Positions 16,178-24,828 of a stretch of DNA of 64,000 bases are shown here, one piece after another. The translations under genes were made by a program, and so were the position numbers. Source of the stretch: an uncultured Clostridium sp. (GTDB lineage Bacteria; Bacillota; Clostridia; Lachnospirales; Lachnospiraceae); assembly GCA_937885015.1 (NCBI GenBank), contig CALAAS010000038.1:1-64000 (forward strand), in the 5' to 3' direction. A model generated the notes under the pieces. The model was given only the letters and a program-made list of their open reading frames with translations. It made no database searches and was not told where the DNA came from. Within the stretch, counting starts at the first letter, position 1. Each line of letters starts with the position of its first letter.

Positions 16178-17902
16178 ATGGCAGAACGGAAGAATGATTA
16201 TAAAGAACGCCTTCACAGAGCCAGAAACCGGAGGAATGGGAGAGATCCCATGCGCCTGTTTCTTATGGCAGGCTGCGGCGTTATCGCGGTGCTGCTTCTG
16301 GTGGTGGTGGTAAAGCTGGTAAGGGGCGGAACGTTTGGGATTCCGGCCGGCCCGGCTTCTGCCCGGCTGGCCCAGGAGACGGAAGCGGAGACGCTTCCGG
16401 AGTCAGTGGAGTCAGAGATGGAGACGGAGGCTCCGACGCTCTCGGAGGAGGAAATTCAGAGACAGCAGGAAGAGGAAGAAAAGAAAAATGTTGTGGAGTC
16501 TTACCAGAATCTTGGTATTGTGGAGGTATCAGGCTATCTGAATATGAGAGAAAACCCGGACACTTCTGCCGATATCATTGGAAAGCTTATGGGCGGAAGT
16601 GCCTGTGAGATTGTGGATGATTCCATGGAAGGCTGGTATCTGGTGTCCTCCGGCGGAATACAGGGTTACATCAGTTCTGAATTTGTGGCAACGGGAGAGG
16701 CTGCCAGAACAGAGGCCTTTGAGCTTGTCAAAGAAATGGCGGTTATTACGGCGGATAAGCTGAATGTGCGGAGTGAGCCGAACCCGGATGCGCAGGTGGT
16801 GGAGCAGGTTTTAAAAAATGAAAGATACTCCATTCTTGGACAGCAGGATGGCTGGGTACAGATTGGAAGCGGCTATATTTCAGCCGATTACGTGGATATC
16901 CGCTATGCCCTCAACGAGGCCAGGAAGCTGGATCTGCGGACCATGGTGCTGAATCTGTATGACAATATTGGTATTTCCAATGTCAATAATTATCTGAACA
17001 TGCGGGAAGAACCCAGTGAGGATGGAAAGATCATTGGTAAGATGACCAGTAAATCAGCCGGAGAGATTCTGGAAAAGACAGAGGACGGTGCCTGGTATAA
17101 GATCAAATCCGGTCCGGTAACGGGTTATGTGAAATCCGAGTATATTTTGACTGGAGATGCGGCAAAGCAGGAGGCACTGGAAGTGGCGGAGCTGATGGCC
17201 ATCGTGTCTACAGACCGTCTCAACGCCAGGACGGAACCCAATACAGAGGCCCCCATCTGGACGCAGATTTCCAACAGTGAGCGGTATGCGGTTCTGAGCC
17301 AGCAGGACGGCTGGGTGGAGATAGAGCTGGATACTACCAGTGCTTATGTGGCTACCGAGTTTGTGGATGTGCGCTACGCGCTGAATGAGGCGATCCGGTT
17401 TACGCCTGTGGAGGATACGCCGGAAAGCACGGGAGGAAGCTCTGGCAATAAGGGAAGTTCCGGAAACAAGGGCGGTTCTGGAAGCTCCGGCAATAAAGGC
17501 GGCGTATCCGGGCAGCCGGGCAATGCAGCCGGTTCTTCCAAACGGACTCAGATTGCAAATTATGCCACCCAGTTCCTTGGCAACCCCTATGTATGGGGGG
17601 GGACAAGCCTGACCAACGGAGCAGACTGCTCTGGCTTTACCATGTCTGTCATGGGGCATTTCGGGGTTAGCCTTCCGCACCAGTCCGGGGCACAGGCTGG
17701 CTGTGGACGTTCTATCAGTGCGTCGGAGATGCGGCCTGGTGATCTGGTGTTCTACACCAACAGCGGAGGAAGCATCAACCATGTGGCGCTTTATATCGGA
17801 AACGGACAGGTATGCCATGCATCCAATGCCCGCGATGGTATTAAGATTTCCACCTGGAATTACCGCACACCGGCGAAGATTGTCAACGTGCTGGGAGATT
17901 AG
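16178..17902 (+). CDS. SH3b-repeat NlpC/P60 cell-wall hydrolase (second of tandem pair)
   Basis: The 574-residue product repeats the architecture of its upstream neighbour: basic N-terminus, membrane segment (about 26-46), four SH3 repeats and an NlpC/P60 domain with C484, H535 and H547. It differs by a Gly/Ser/Asn/Lys linker (three SSGNKG-like units, about 420-450) before the catalytic domain, and by LNAR instead of LNVR in the fourth SH3 repeat. It starts 20 bp after the first gene behind GAGGAGATAGAGG. Long stretches match the first gene at DNA level, so the pair arose by tandem duplication. Confidence 0.9.
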   Translation: MAERKNDYKERLHRARNRRNGRDPMRLFLMAGCGVIAVLLLVVVVKLVRGGTFGIPAGPASARLAQETEAETLPESVESEMETEAPTLSEEEIQRQQEEEEKKNVVESYQNLGIVEVSGYLNMRENPDTSADIIGKLMGGSACEIVDDSMEGWYLVSSGGIQGYISSEFVATGEAARTEAFELVKEMAVITADKLNVRSEPNPDAQVVEQVLKNERYSILGQQDGWVQIGSGYISADYVDIRYALNEARKLDLRTMVLNLYDNIGISNVNNYLNMREEPSEDGKIIGKMTSKSAGEILEKTEDGAWYKIKSGPVTGYVKSEYILTGDAAKQEALEVAELMAIVSTDRLNARTEPNTEAPIWTQISNSERYAVLSQQDGWVEIELDTTSAYVATEFVDVRYALNEAIRFTPVEDTPESTGGSSGNKGSSGNKGGSGSSGNKGGVSGQPGNAAGSSKRTQIANYATQFLGNPYVWGGTSLTNGADCSGFTMSVMGHFGVSLPHQSGAQAGCGRSISASEMRPGDLVFYTNSGGSINHVALYIGNGQVCHASNARDGIKISTWNYRTPAKIVNVLGD

Positions 17903-17913
17903 AACAGAATTTG

Positions 17914-17960
17914 GGAAATAAACGGTTTTGCCTGAAGGAGAGCCGTTTATTTCCTTTTTT
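17914..17960 (+). terminator. Rho-independent terminator after the SH3-NlpC pair
   Basis: GGAAATAAACGG (17914-17925) pairs perfectly with CCGTTTATTTCC (17943-17954), then six T. The T run also begins the left arm of repeat copy B. Confidence 0.85.
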
Positions 17961-18022
17961 ATTGCATAGGAAATTGCTTCCTATGCAATAAAAAACGCTC
18001 CGAGAGGATTGCCATGCGGCGG
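17955..18022 (+). repeat. Dispersed structured repeat, copy B (5' half)
   Basis: An 18-bp perfect stem (17955-17972 with 17978-17995, 5-nt loop) is followed by the first 30 bp of the GC-rich body, to CGGCGG at about 18022. Here similarity to copies A and C stops. Only about two differences from copy C occur in this shared body segment. It occupies the gap between the second NlpC gene and tepA. Confidence 0.75.
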
Positions 18023-18092
18023 GTAATACATATTTTTCTGAAATTTCGGAATCCTAGAAAGTAAAAATAGGTATGGTAAAGGAGGAAGCAGC

Positions 18093-18788
18093 ATGGGTGT
18101 GCGGAAAGAAACAGTGGAGGATGGAGAGCAGAAGAGGGAGGAGAGGATCCGGGAGACCGGGCAGCTGGTGCTGGGGGCCGGAGATGAGCCGGGAATTCAG
18201 CTGATTTCCATTATAGGCGAGATTGAGGGACATGAAAATCTGTCTGGAACGTCTAAAACTACGAAGTATGAGCATATTCTTCCAAAGCTGGCAGATCTTG
18301 AGGAAAGCCGGGATACGGACGGAGTTCTGGTGCTGATCAATACAGTGGGAGGCGATGTGAGCTGCGGATTAGCTCTGGCGGAAATGATAGCCTCTCTCAG
18401 CAAACCAACGGTCTCTCTTGTGATCGGTGACAGCCATTCCATCGGGGTACCGCTGGCGGTGGCGGCGGATTATTCTTTTATTGTTCCGACGGGAACCATG
18501 ATGGTGCACCCGGTGCGCCTGACGGGGATGGTCATTGGTGCAGCTCAGACTTATGATTACTTTGAAATGATTCAGGATCGGATTCTTAAATTTGTGTCCA
18601 GTCATAGCCGGATCGGTTATGAGCGGCTGCGCAGCCTGATGCTGAATACCGAGATGATGACAAGGGATCTGGGAACAGTGCTGGTGGGAAGTGAGGCTGT
18701 GAAAGAAGGACTGATTGATGAGGTGGGGGGAATCCGGGAGGCGCTGGCAAAGCTGCGGTCTATGGCCCGCGGGAATAAAAAAAGGTAA
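18093..18788 (+). CDS. tepA: ClpP-like serine protease of the TepA family
   Basis: The 231-residue protein has a ClpP/crotonase-type fold: INTVGGDVSCGLALAE, the probable nucleophile region GDSHSIGVPLA (about 112-122), and a His in MMVHPVRLTG. It lacks a signal peptide. In Bacillus, TepA is encoded just before spoIIIE and was linked to preprotein translocation; the same tepA-ftsK order appears here, which supports the assignment. The start follows AAAGGAGG. Substrates are unknown and a ClpP-like peptidase with another role is possible. Confidence 0.8.
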   Translation: MGVRKETVEDGEQKREERIRETGQLVLGAGDEPGIQLISIIGEIEGHENLSGTSKTTKYEHILPKLADLEESRDTDGVLVLINTVGGDVSCGLALAEMIASLSKPTVSLVIGDSHSIGVPLAVAADYSFIVPTGTMMVHPVRLTGMVIGAAQTYDYFEMIQDRILKFVSSHSRIGYERLRSLMLNTEMMTRDLGTVLVGSEAVKEGLIDEVGGIREALAKLRSMARGNKKR

Positions 18789-18793
18789 CGCCG

Positions 18794-18822
18794 TTGCTTT
18801 TTTGCCCGAATTTATGTATACT
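18794..18822 (+). promoter_or_regulatory. Promoter of ftsK
   Basis: TTGCTT (18794-18799) and TATACT (18817-18822) are separated by 17 bp, 36 bp before the GTG start of ftsK. Confidence 0.55.
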
Positions 18823-18858
18823 AAGCAGGAGAAAATATGTTTGGAGGCTTAGATTCAA

Positions 18859-21800
18859 GTGGCAGGTACGAGCAGGAAGCGACAGAATACAGAGGATGCC
18901 AGAAAGAAGGAGACGGTCCGGAAAGCGGCTTCATCTGGAAAGACGGGAAGTAGCAGAAAGGCGGAGTCGGCAAAGAGCCGGAAAAAGCCGGGAAAGGCAG
19001 CCGGCAAAGAGCCGGAGAGCAATAGCTTTATGGGAACGGAAGTGGCGATTATTGTGACATTTGCAGTATCGGTGCTTCTGTTTTTGAGTAATTTCGGACT
19101 TTGCGGAGCCGTAGGAGATGCGCTGAGAAAAGGAATGCTGGGCGTTTTCGGCGGAATGGGCTACATTGCACCGATCCTGTTGTTTGTGGGGATCTGTTTT
19201 TATCTCTCCAATCGTGGAAACCGGCGGGCGATTATAAAAATCGTGGCAGTGGCGGCGGTGCTTTTGGCACTCTGCGGGTTGGATCAGCTGGTTTTTGGAG
19301 GAGGACTGAAAGAGGGTTGGACGGCAGGGCAATATTATTCCCATTCGGCCTCAGAAGGCAGCGGCGGCGGTTTTCTTGGCGGCCTTCTGGTAATGGGATT
19401 TGGAAATCTGGTGGGAACCGTGGGAACCTGGCTGGTTCTCTTGGTCCTGCTGGCAATTGGAGCGGTGGGCATCACAGAGCGCTCTCTTGTGAATTTTGTG
19501 AAACGTGGAAGTGGCCGGGCCTACGAGTATGCAAAAGAGGATATGAACCGCCGCAAGGAACTCTATGAGGAGCGGAGAGAAGAAAAAAAGCGTCTTCGGG
19601 AGGAACAGCGGGTGCGCGGCGTGGATCTGGATGCTGCCAATCTGACGGATGTCCCGTTGATGCGGGAATTTGCTTCCGGAATTCCAGAGGGAACGGTATT
19701 AAGTGGCGATTCGATTCCGGAAGAGAGGCAGACGGAGGAGACAGAAATTCAGGGAGATGGTGATCTCCGGGAGAAGGAAAGCCAAATCGGCCAGACGGCG
19801 GCGTTCGAAGGGACGAAAGAGGAAAAACGGGAGACTTTTGAAAGCAATGTACCGTCAGGACCGGTAAATCCGGCTGATGTGTTTCGTGGGGAAATTCACG
19901 GACCGGGGATGCGGAAACTGGAGGAAACGCCAGAGGATAACGACCAGGATCAGCTTTTAAAGAAACTTTATATTCGCCGGGATATGCGGACGATGGAGGA
20001 ACTTTCCGGCGGCATAGAAGAGGAAATGCCATCCAGAGGTCCTGGATATCATAGTGTACATACCAGCGGACGTCCGGTTCCGGAAGAAGCGGAGCTTTTC
20101 TGGGAGGAAGAGGCAGAGTCCTGCGGTCAGGGAGATATCCTGGAGCAGCCAGAGCAGTTTGAGGTCGAAGCTTTTGGCGAAAGAGAGGATGAAAATCTGG
20201 AAGAGGTACGGCCAGAACGCTGGAAGAACAGTCAGGGGGAGAAACGGTTTTTCGTTCCGGAGGAGGCGAAGACAGTGGTAACCTCTTCCGGAAAGCGAAT
20301 CGAGACGGACACAGAAGAAGTAAGAAAAATAATGGAGAAAAAGCGGGAAAGCCAGAAGACGGCGCCGGAGTCGGAGCTGACGGTTCGCCAGCAGGTGGAG
20401 CGAAAAGAGGAACAGGAAAAAGAGAAAAAACGAGAGTACGTCTTCCCGCCCCTTAGCCTGCTGAAGCGGGGCAGCGGTCAGACTGATTTTTCGGCTCAGG
20501 AATATCGGGATACAGCTATTAAGCTGCAGCAGACGCTGCAGAATTTTGGTGTTGGAGTAACAGTTACCAATATCAGCTGCGGCCCGTCGGTAACCCGCTA
20601 TGAGCTGCACCCGGAGCAGGGGGTCAAGGTCAGCCGGATTGTGGCCCTGGCCGACGATATCAAGCTGAATCTGGCGGCAGCGGATATTCGAATTGAAGCG
20701 CCGATTCCGGGAAAGGCTGCAGTGGGAATCGAAGTTCCCAATAAGGAAAATCACGTGGTGCTGCTTAGAGATCTTCTGGAGGCTGAGGAATTCAGACGGC
20801 ATCCCTCAAAGGTGGCTTTCGCCGTTGGAAAGGATATTGCCGGCCAGGTTGTGGTCAGTGATATTGCGAAGATGCCCCATCTTCTTATTGCCGGCGCTAC
20901 GGGTTCCGGTAAATCTGTGTGTATCAATACACTGATCATGAGCGTTATTTACAAGGCACGGCCAGAGGACGTGAAGCTTATTATGATCGATCCCAAGGTG
21001 GTAGAGCTCAGTGTGTATAATGGAATTCCGCACCTTCTGATTCCGGTGGTTACGGATCCGAAAAAAGCTTCCGGCGCTCTCAACTGGGCGGTGGCGGAGA
21101 TGACGGACCGGTATCAGCGGTTTGCCAAATACAATGTGAGAGATCTGAAGGGGTATAATGCCAAAGTGGATGCCATTGCAGATGTGGAAGATGAGAAAAA
21201 ACCGGAGCGGCTGCCTCAGATTATTATTATTGTAGATGAGCTGGCAGATCTTATGATGGTTGCACCTGGCGAGGTGGAGGACTCTATTTGCCGCCTGGCT
21301 CAGCTGGCCCGGGCAGCGGGGATTCATTTGGTGATTGCCACCCAGAGACCGTCGGTCAACGTCATTACCGGTGTGATCAAGGCCAATATCCCGTCCCGGA
21401 TTGCGTTTTCTGTGTCATCCGGCGTGGATTCCAGAACGATTATCGATATGAACGGGGCAGAGAAGCTTCTGGGGAAGGGGGATATGCTGTTTTACCCCTC
21501 CGGATATCAGAAGCCGCAGCGGGTACAGGGCGCTTTTGTTTCAGATAATGAGGTTTCTGCAGTTGTGGAATTTCTGACGGAACAGGGGATGACGGCCCAG
21601 TACAGTCCGGAGGTGGAGTCCAGAATCAGTACGGTGGCGCTGATGGAGGGAGCTGCATCCGGCGGGGATCGGGACGCCTATTTTGTGCAGGCTGGCCGGT
21701 TTATCATCGAAAAAGATAAGGCATCCATCGGGATGCTGCAGCGGATGTTCAAGATCGGATTTAACCGTGCAGCACGGATTATGGACCAGCTGGCGGAGGC

Positions 21801-21891
21801 CGGTGTGGTGGGAGAAGAGGAAGGAACGAAACCCAGAAAAGTCCTGATGACCATGGAGCAGTTTGAAAACCAGATGGAGGAACAGGGTTAG
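18859..21891 (+). CDS. ftsK: DNA translocase FtsK/SpoIIIE
   Basis: The 1010-residue protein starts at GTG with GGAGG 11 bp upstream. Residues 1-55 are Lys/Ser-rich, then four membrane segments lie between about 58 and 210. A long charged linker (about 220-530) precedes the alpha/beta RecA-like motor, with Walker A GATGSGKS at 679-686 and Walker B IIIIVDELADLM. A gamma winged helix (about 945-1010) recognises KOPS/SRS-like DNA. It pumps chromosomal DNA through the division or sporulation septum. The linker is longer than in B. subtilis SpoIIIE (787 aa), giving the large size. Confidence 0.95.
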   Translation: MAGTSRKRQNTEDARKKETVRKAASSGKTGSSRKAESAKSRKKPGKAAGKEPESNSFMGTEVAIIVTFAVSVLLFLSNFGLCGAVGDALRKGMLGVFGGMGYIAPILLFVGICFYLSNRGNRRAIIKIVAVAAVLLALCGLDQLVFGGGLKEGWTAGQYYSHSASEGSGGGFLGGLLVMGFGNLVGTVGTWLVLLVLLAIGAVGITERSLVNFVKRGSGRAYEYAKEDMNRRKELYEERREEKKRLREEQRVRGVDLDAANLTDVPLMREFASGIPEGTVLSGDSIPEERQTEETEIQGDGDLREKESQIGQTAAFEGTKEEKRETFESNVPSGPVNPADVFRGEIHGPGMRKLEETPEDNDQDQLLKKLYIRRDMRTMEELSGGIEEEMPSRGPGYHSVHTSGRPVPEEAELFWEEEAESCGQGDILEQPEQFEVEAFGEREDENLEEVRPERWKNSQGEKRFFVPEEAKTVVTSSGKRIETDTEEVRKIMEKKRESQKTAPESELTVRQQVERKEEQEKEKKREYVFPPLSLLKRGSGQTDFSAQEYRDTAIKLQQTLQNFGVGVTVTNISCGPSVTRYELHPEQGVKVSRIVALADDIKLNLAAADIRIEAPIPGKAAVGIEVPNKENHVVLLRDLLEAEEFRRHPSKVAFAVGKDIAGQVVVSDIAKMPHLLIAGATGSGKSVCINTLIMSVIYKARPEDVKLIMIDPKVVELSVYNGIPHLLIPVVTDPKKASGALNWAVAEMTDRYQRFAKYNVRDLKGYNAKVDAIADVEDEKKPERLPQIIIIVDELADLMMVAPGEVEDSICRLAQLARAAGIHLVIATQRPSVNVITGVIKANIPSRIAFSVSSGVDSRTIIDMNGAEKLLGKGDMLFYPSGYQKPQRVQGAFVSDNEVSAVVEFLTEQGMTAQYSPEVESRISTVALMEGAASGGDRDAYFVQAGRFIIEKDKASIGMLQRMFKIGFNRAARIMDQLAEAGVVGEEEGTKPRKVLMTMEQFENQMEEQG

Positions 21892-21935
21892 AATCCGGGA
21901 ACACTGCACGGATGGAGACAATGGGAGGTTGAGGA

Positions 21936-23399
21936 ATGAAACTTGAAAGCTGGCTCAGGGAGCTTGAATATGAAAAACTGCAGGGCAGTCTGGAGGAAGA
22001 GGTAACGGAGGTAGTTTATGATTCCAGAAAGGCTGCGCCTGGAGCGGTGTTTGTGTGTATGCGGGGGGCCAATGTGGATTCTCACGAATTCATTCCGGAT
22101 GTGCTGGACCGCGGTGTTTCTGTGCTTGTGACAGAGCGGGAGGTAAACGTGCCGGAAACGGTTACGGTGCTTAAGGTGGAAAACGGACGCCATGCCCTTT
22201 CCCTTCTCTCTGCGGCACGGTTTGGGTATCCGGCAGAAAAGATGACAGCGATTGGAGTGACCGGCACCAAGGGAAAGACCACAACAACCTATATGATGAA
22301 AGAGATGCTGGAGGCCGCCGGAGAAAAGGTGGGCCTCATCGGAACCAATGGGGCGCTGATTGGAGCGGAGCATTTTCCAACGAAAAATACAACGCCGGAG
22401 TCCTATATTCTGCAGGAATATTTTGCCAGAATGGTGGAGGCGGGCTGCCGCTATGTGGTGATGGAAGTCTCGTCCCAGAGTTATCTGATGCACCGGGTGG
22501 ATGGAATTACGTTTGATTATTCAGTTTTTCTAAATATTTCCAACGATCACATTGGCCCCAATGAGCATGCCAGCTTTGAAGAGTATCTGTATTATAAGAA
22601 GCAGCTGCTGAAAAACAGTCGAGTGGCATTGGTTAACCGGGATGAGCCGCGGTTTGAGGAAATTATCGAAGGGGCTTCGGCTCAGATCCGAACATTCGGA
22701 TTGGAACATCCAGCGGATTTTATGGCAGATTCTATCCGCTATGTGCGGGAAGCAGATTTTGTTGGCGTGGAGTTTGGTGTCCACGGCGCCCTGGAAGGCC
22801 AGATGAAAGTTGGTGTTCCGGGAAAATTCAATGTGTCTAACGCCCTGGCGGCCGCCGGTGTGTGCAGTCTGATGGGGATTCCAGCGGGGCCGGTCTTAAG
22901 CGGCCTGGCCCATATGAAGGTAGACGGACGCATGGAAATTGCCTATAAGTCAGCAAAATGCACAGTTCTGGTGGACTATGCCCATAATGCTGTCAGCATG
23001 GAAAGCCTTCTGCTGACGCTGCGGGATTACAGGCCGAAACGCCTGGTCTGTGTTTTTGGCTGCGGTGGAAACCGGGCCAGAGACCGCCGTTACTCCATGG
23101 GGGAGATCGGAGGCCGTCTGGCAGATCTGTGCATTATTACGGCGGATAATTCCAGATATGAAAAGGTAGAAGATATTCTGGCGGATATTAAAGAGGGACT
23201 TGCGAGGACGGAGGGGCGCTTTGTGGAGATCCCGGACCGGCGGGAGGCAATTTATTACAGTCTGGCTCAGGCCGAAGAGGGCGACATGATTGCTATCATC
23301 GGAAAAGGGCATGAGGATTATCAGGAGATCGAAGGGGTGCGACACCATTTCCTGGACCGGGAAGTAGTGGAGGAATGCGTGAAAGAGCTGGGACTGTAG
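21936..23399 (+). CDS. murE: UDP-MurNAc-tripeptide synthetase (MurE)
   Basis: This Mur ligase of 487 residues adds the third stem-peptide residue to UDP-MurNAc-Ala-Glu in the cytoplasm. Visible motifs are VTGTKGKTTTT (ATP site), NTTPE, SSQSYLMHRV, NISNDHIGPNEH and the C-terminal GCGGNRARDRR. The substrate-specificity motif is D404-N405-S406-R407 rather than the common DNPR of diaminopimelate-adding enzymes. Arg is kept, so meso-diaminopimelate is still the best guess. It is followed by murF after 14 bp, giving a wall-precursor operon behind ftsK. Confidence 0.93.
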   Translation: MKLESWLRELEYEKLQGSLEEEVTEVVYDSRKAAPGAVFVCMRGANVDSHEFIPDVLDRGVSVLVTEREVNVPETVTVLKVENGRHALSLLSAARFGYPAEKMTAIGVTGTKGKTTTTYMMKEMLEAAGEKVGLIGTNGALIGAEHFPTKNTTPESYILQEYFARMVEAGCRYVVMEVSSQSYLMHRVDGITFDYSVFLNISNDHIGPNEHASFEEYLYYKKQLLKNSRVALVNRDEPRFEEIIEGASAQIRTFGLEHPADFMADSIRYVREADFVGVEFGVHGALEGQMKVGVPGKFNVSNALAAAGVCSLMGIPAGPVLSGLAHMKVDGRMEIAYKSAKCTVLVDYAHNAVSMESLLLTLRDYRPKRLVCVFGCGGNRARDRRYSMGEIGGRLADLCIITADNSRYEKVEDILADIKEGLARTEGRFVEIPDRREAIYYSLAQAEEGDMIAIIGKGHEDYQEIEGVRHHFLDREVVEECVKELGL

Positions 23400-23413
23400 G
23401 AGGTAGAGGGAAG

Positions 23414-24799
23414 ATGGAACAGATTACGGTTGGAGACATTTTAAAGGCAACGGGAGGCCGCCTTCTGGGCGGAAATCCGGATCAGGAACTGCGCCATATC
23501 AGTATTGATTCCAGAGTTATGCGGGGAGAAGATCTCTTTGTGCCGCTGATTGGAGAACGGGTGGACGGCCATCGTTTCCTTGCCCAGGCGGCCGCGGCGG
23601 GCGCTGCTGCTGCCCTGACATCGGAGCACAATAGTATGCCAGAGCAGTTTCAGTCTGCACTCATTCGGGTGGAAGATACAAAGACGGCTCTTCAGGATAT
23701 TGGACGGTATCTGCGAAGCAGAATTTCCATTCCTCTTGTGGGCGTCACAGGCAGTGTGGGAAAAACCACTACCCGTGAGATGGTGGCAGCGGCGCTCTCT
23801 GCCAGATACCGCACCTTTAAGACGCCGGCCAACCACAACAGCCAGATCGGGGTTCCTCTGACGCTCTCGGAGATCAGCAAAGAAGATGAGATCGGTGTCC
23901 TGGAGCTTGGGATGAGTGAGCCGGGAGAGATGGCGGTAATTGCCGGGATTGCGGCGGTGGACACGGCGGTGATGACGAATATCGGCGTAACCCATATTGA
24001 AAATCTGGGAACGAGGGAGAATATTTTAAAGGAAAAGCTTCATATTCAGGACGGAATGCGGGAAGGCGGCGTGCTGTTTGTCAATGGAGACAACGATCTT
24101 CTGAGCCGGGTAAAGGCAAAGAACGGCTGTCAGACGATTCGGTATGGTTTAGGCGCAGATTGTCAGTACCGGGCAGAGGAGGTGGAGATCCGGGATGGTT
24201 TTCCCTCTTTTACCATGGTGCACGGGGCTGTGCGGATTCCCGTTACGCTGTCTGTTATGGGGGAACATAATATATCCAATGGACTGGCGGCGCTGGCAGT
24301 GGCGGATTATTACGGAGTTCCGCTGGAAGCGGCGGCCAGAAGCCTGGGGGCCTTTACGGGATTTGAAAACCGGCAGCAGCTTTACCGCTCTGGGGGACGG
24401 ATGATTCTGGATGATACGTATAATGCCAGTCCGGATTCTGTCAGAGCGGCGATCCGGGTTCTTGCGTCCCTGGAGGGAAAACGGCGGATTGCGGTTCTGG
24501 CGGATATGAAGGAGCTGGGCCTGGATGGCCCTGTCTTCCACCGGGAGGTGGGAGAGTATCTGGCTGGGGAAGCGGTAGATGTGCTTATTACCTTTGGGCC
24601 ATTGGCCGCATCCATGGCCCAGGGGGCCCAGGAAAAGGCCGAAAGGACGGGAAGATCCATTCAGGTTCGTTCTTTTGGAGAGGAGGAACGGGATGAAATG
24701 CATGCGTTTCTGAAGGATTTTTTGCAGGAAGGCGATGCGGTGCTGTTCAAAGGCTCTAACAGTATGCACCTGGGAGAGACGGTAAAGCAGTTTTTGTGA
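23414..24799 (+). CDS. murF: UDP-MurNAc-tripeptide-D-Ala-D-Ala ligase
   Basis: The 461-residue ligase adds D-Ala-D-Ala to the UDP-MurNAc tripeptide. Motifs are VTGSVGKTTTREM (ATP), NHNSQIGVPLT, ELGMSEPGEM, TNIGVTHIE and DDTYNASPDS. The ATG at 23414 follows AGGAGG and matches the family N-terminus (MEQITVGDILKATGG); an earlier in-frame GTG inside murE is less likely. It lies between murE and priA, and the 29-bp gap to priA suggests continued transcription. Confidence 0.94.
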   Translation: MEQITVGDILKATGGRLLGGNPDQELRHISIDSRVMRGEDLFVPLIGERVDGHRFLAQAAAAGAAAALTSEHNSMPEQFQSALIRVEDTKTALQDIGRYLRSRISIPLVGVTGSVGKTTTREMVAAALSARYRTFKTPANHNSQIGVPLTLSEISKEDEIGVLELGMSEPGEMAVIAGIAAVDTAVMTNIGVTHIENLGTRENILKEKLHIQDGMREGGVLFVNGDNDLLSRVKAKNGCQTIRYGLGADCQYRAEEVEIRDGFPSFTMVHGAVRIPVTLSVMGEHNISNGLAALAVADYYGVPLEAAARSLGAFTGFENRQQLYRSGGRMILDDTYNASPDSVRAAIRVLASLEGKRRIAVLADMKELGLDGPVFHREVGEYLAGEAVDVLITFGPLAASMAQGAQEKAERTGRSIQVRSFGEEERDEMHAFLKDFLQEGDAVLFKGSNSMHLGETVKQFL

Positions 24800-24828
24800 T
24801 GGCAGGAGAACATGAAGGAGGAAGGCGG

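Noticed and set aside
17434..17510. Tandem repeat resembling a small array
   Set aside because: It encodes the Gly/Ser/Asn/Lys linker of the second NlpC/P60 protein; it is in frame and not a CRISPR or non-coding array.
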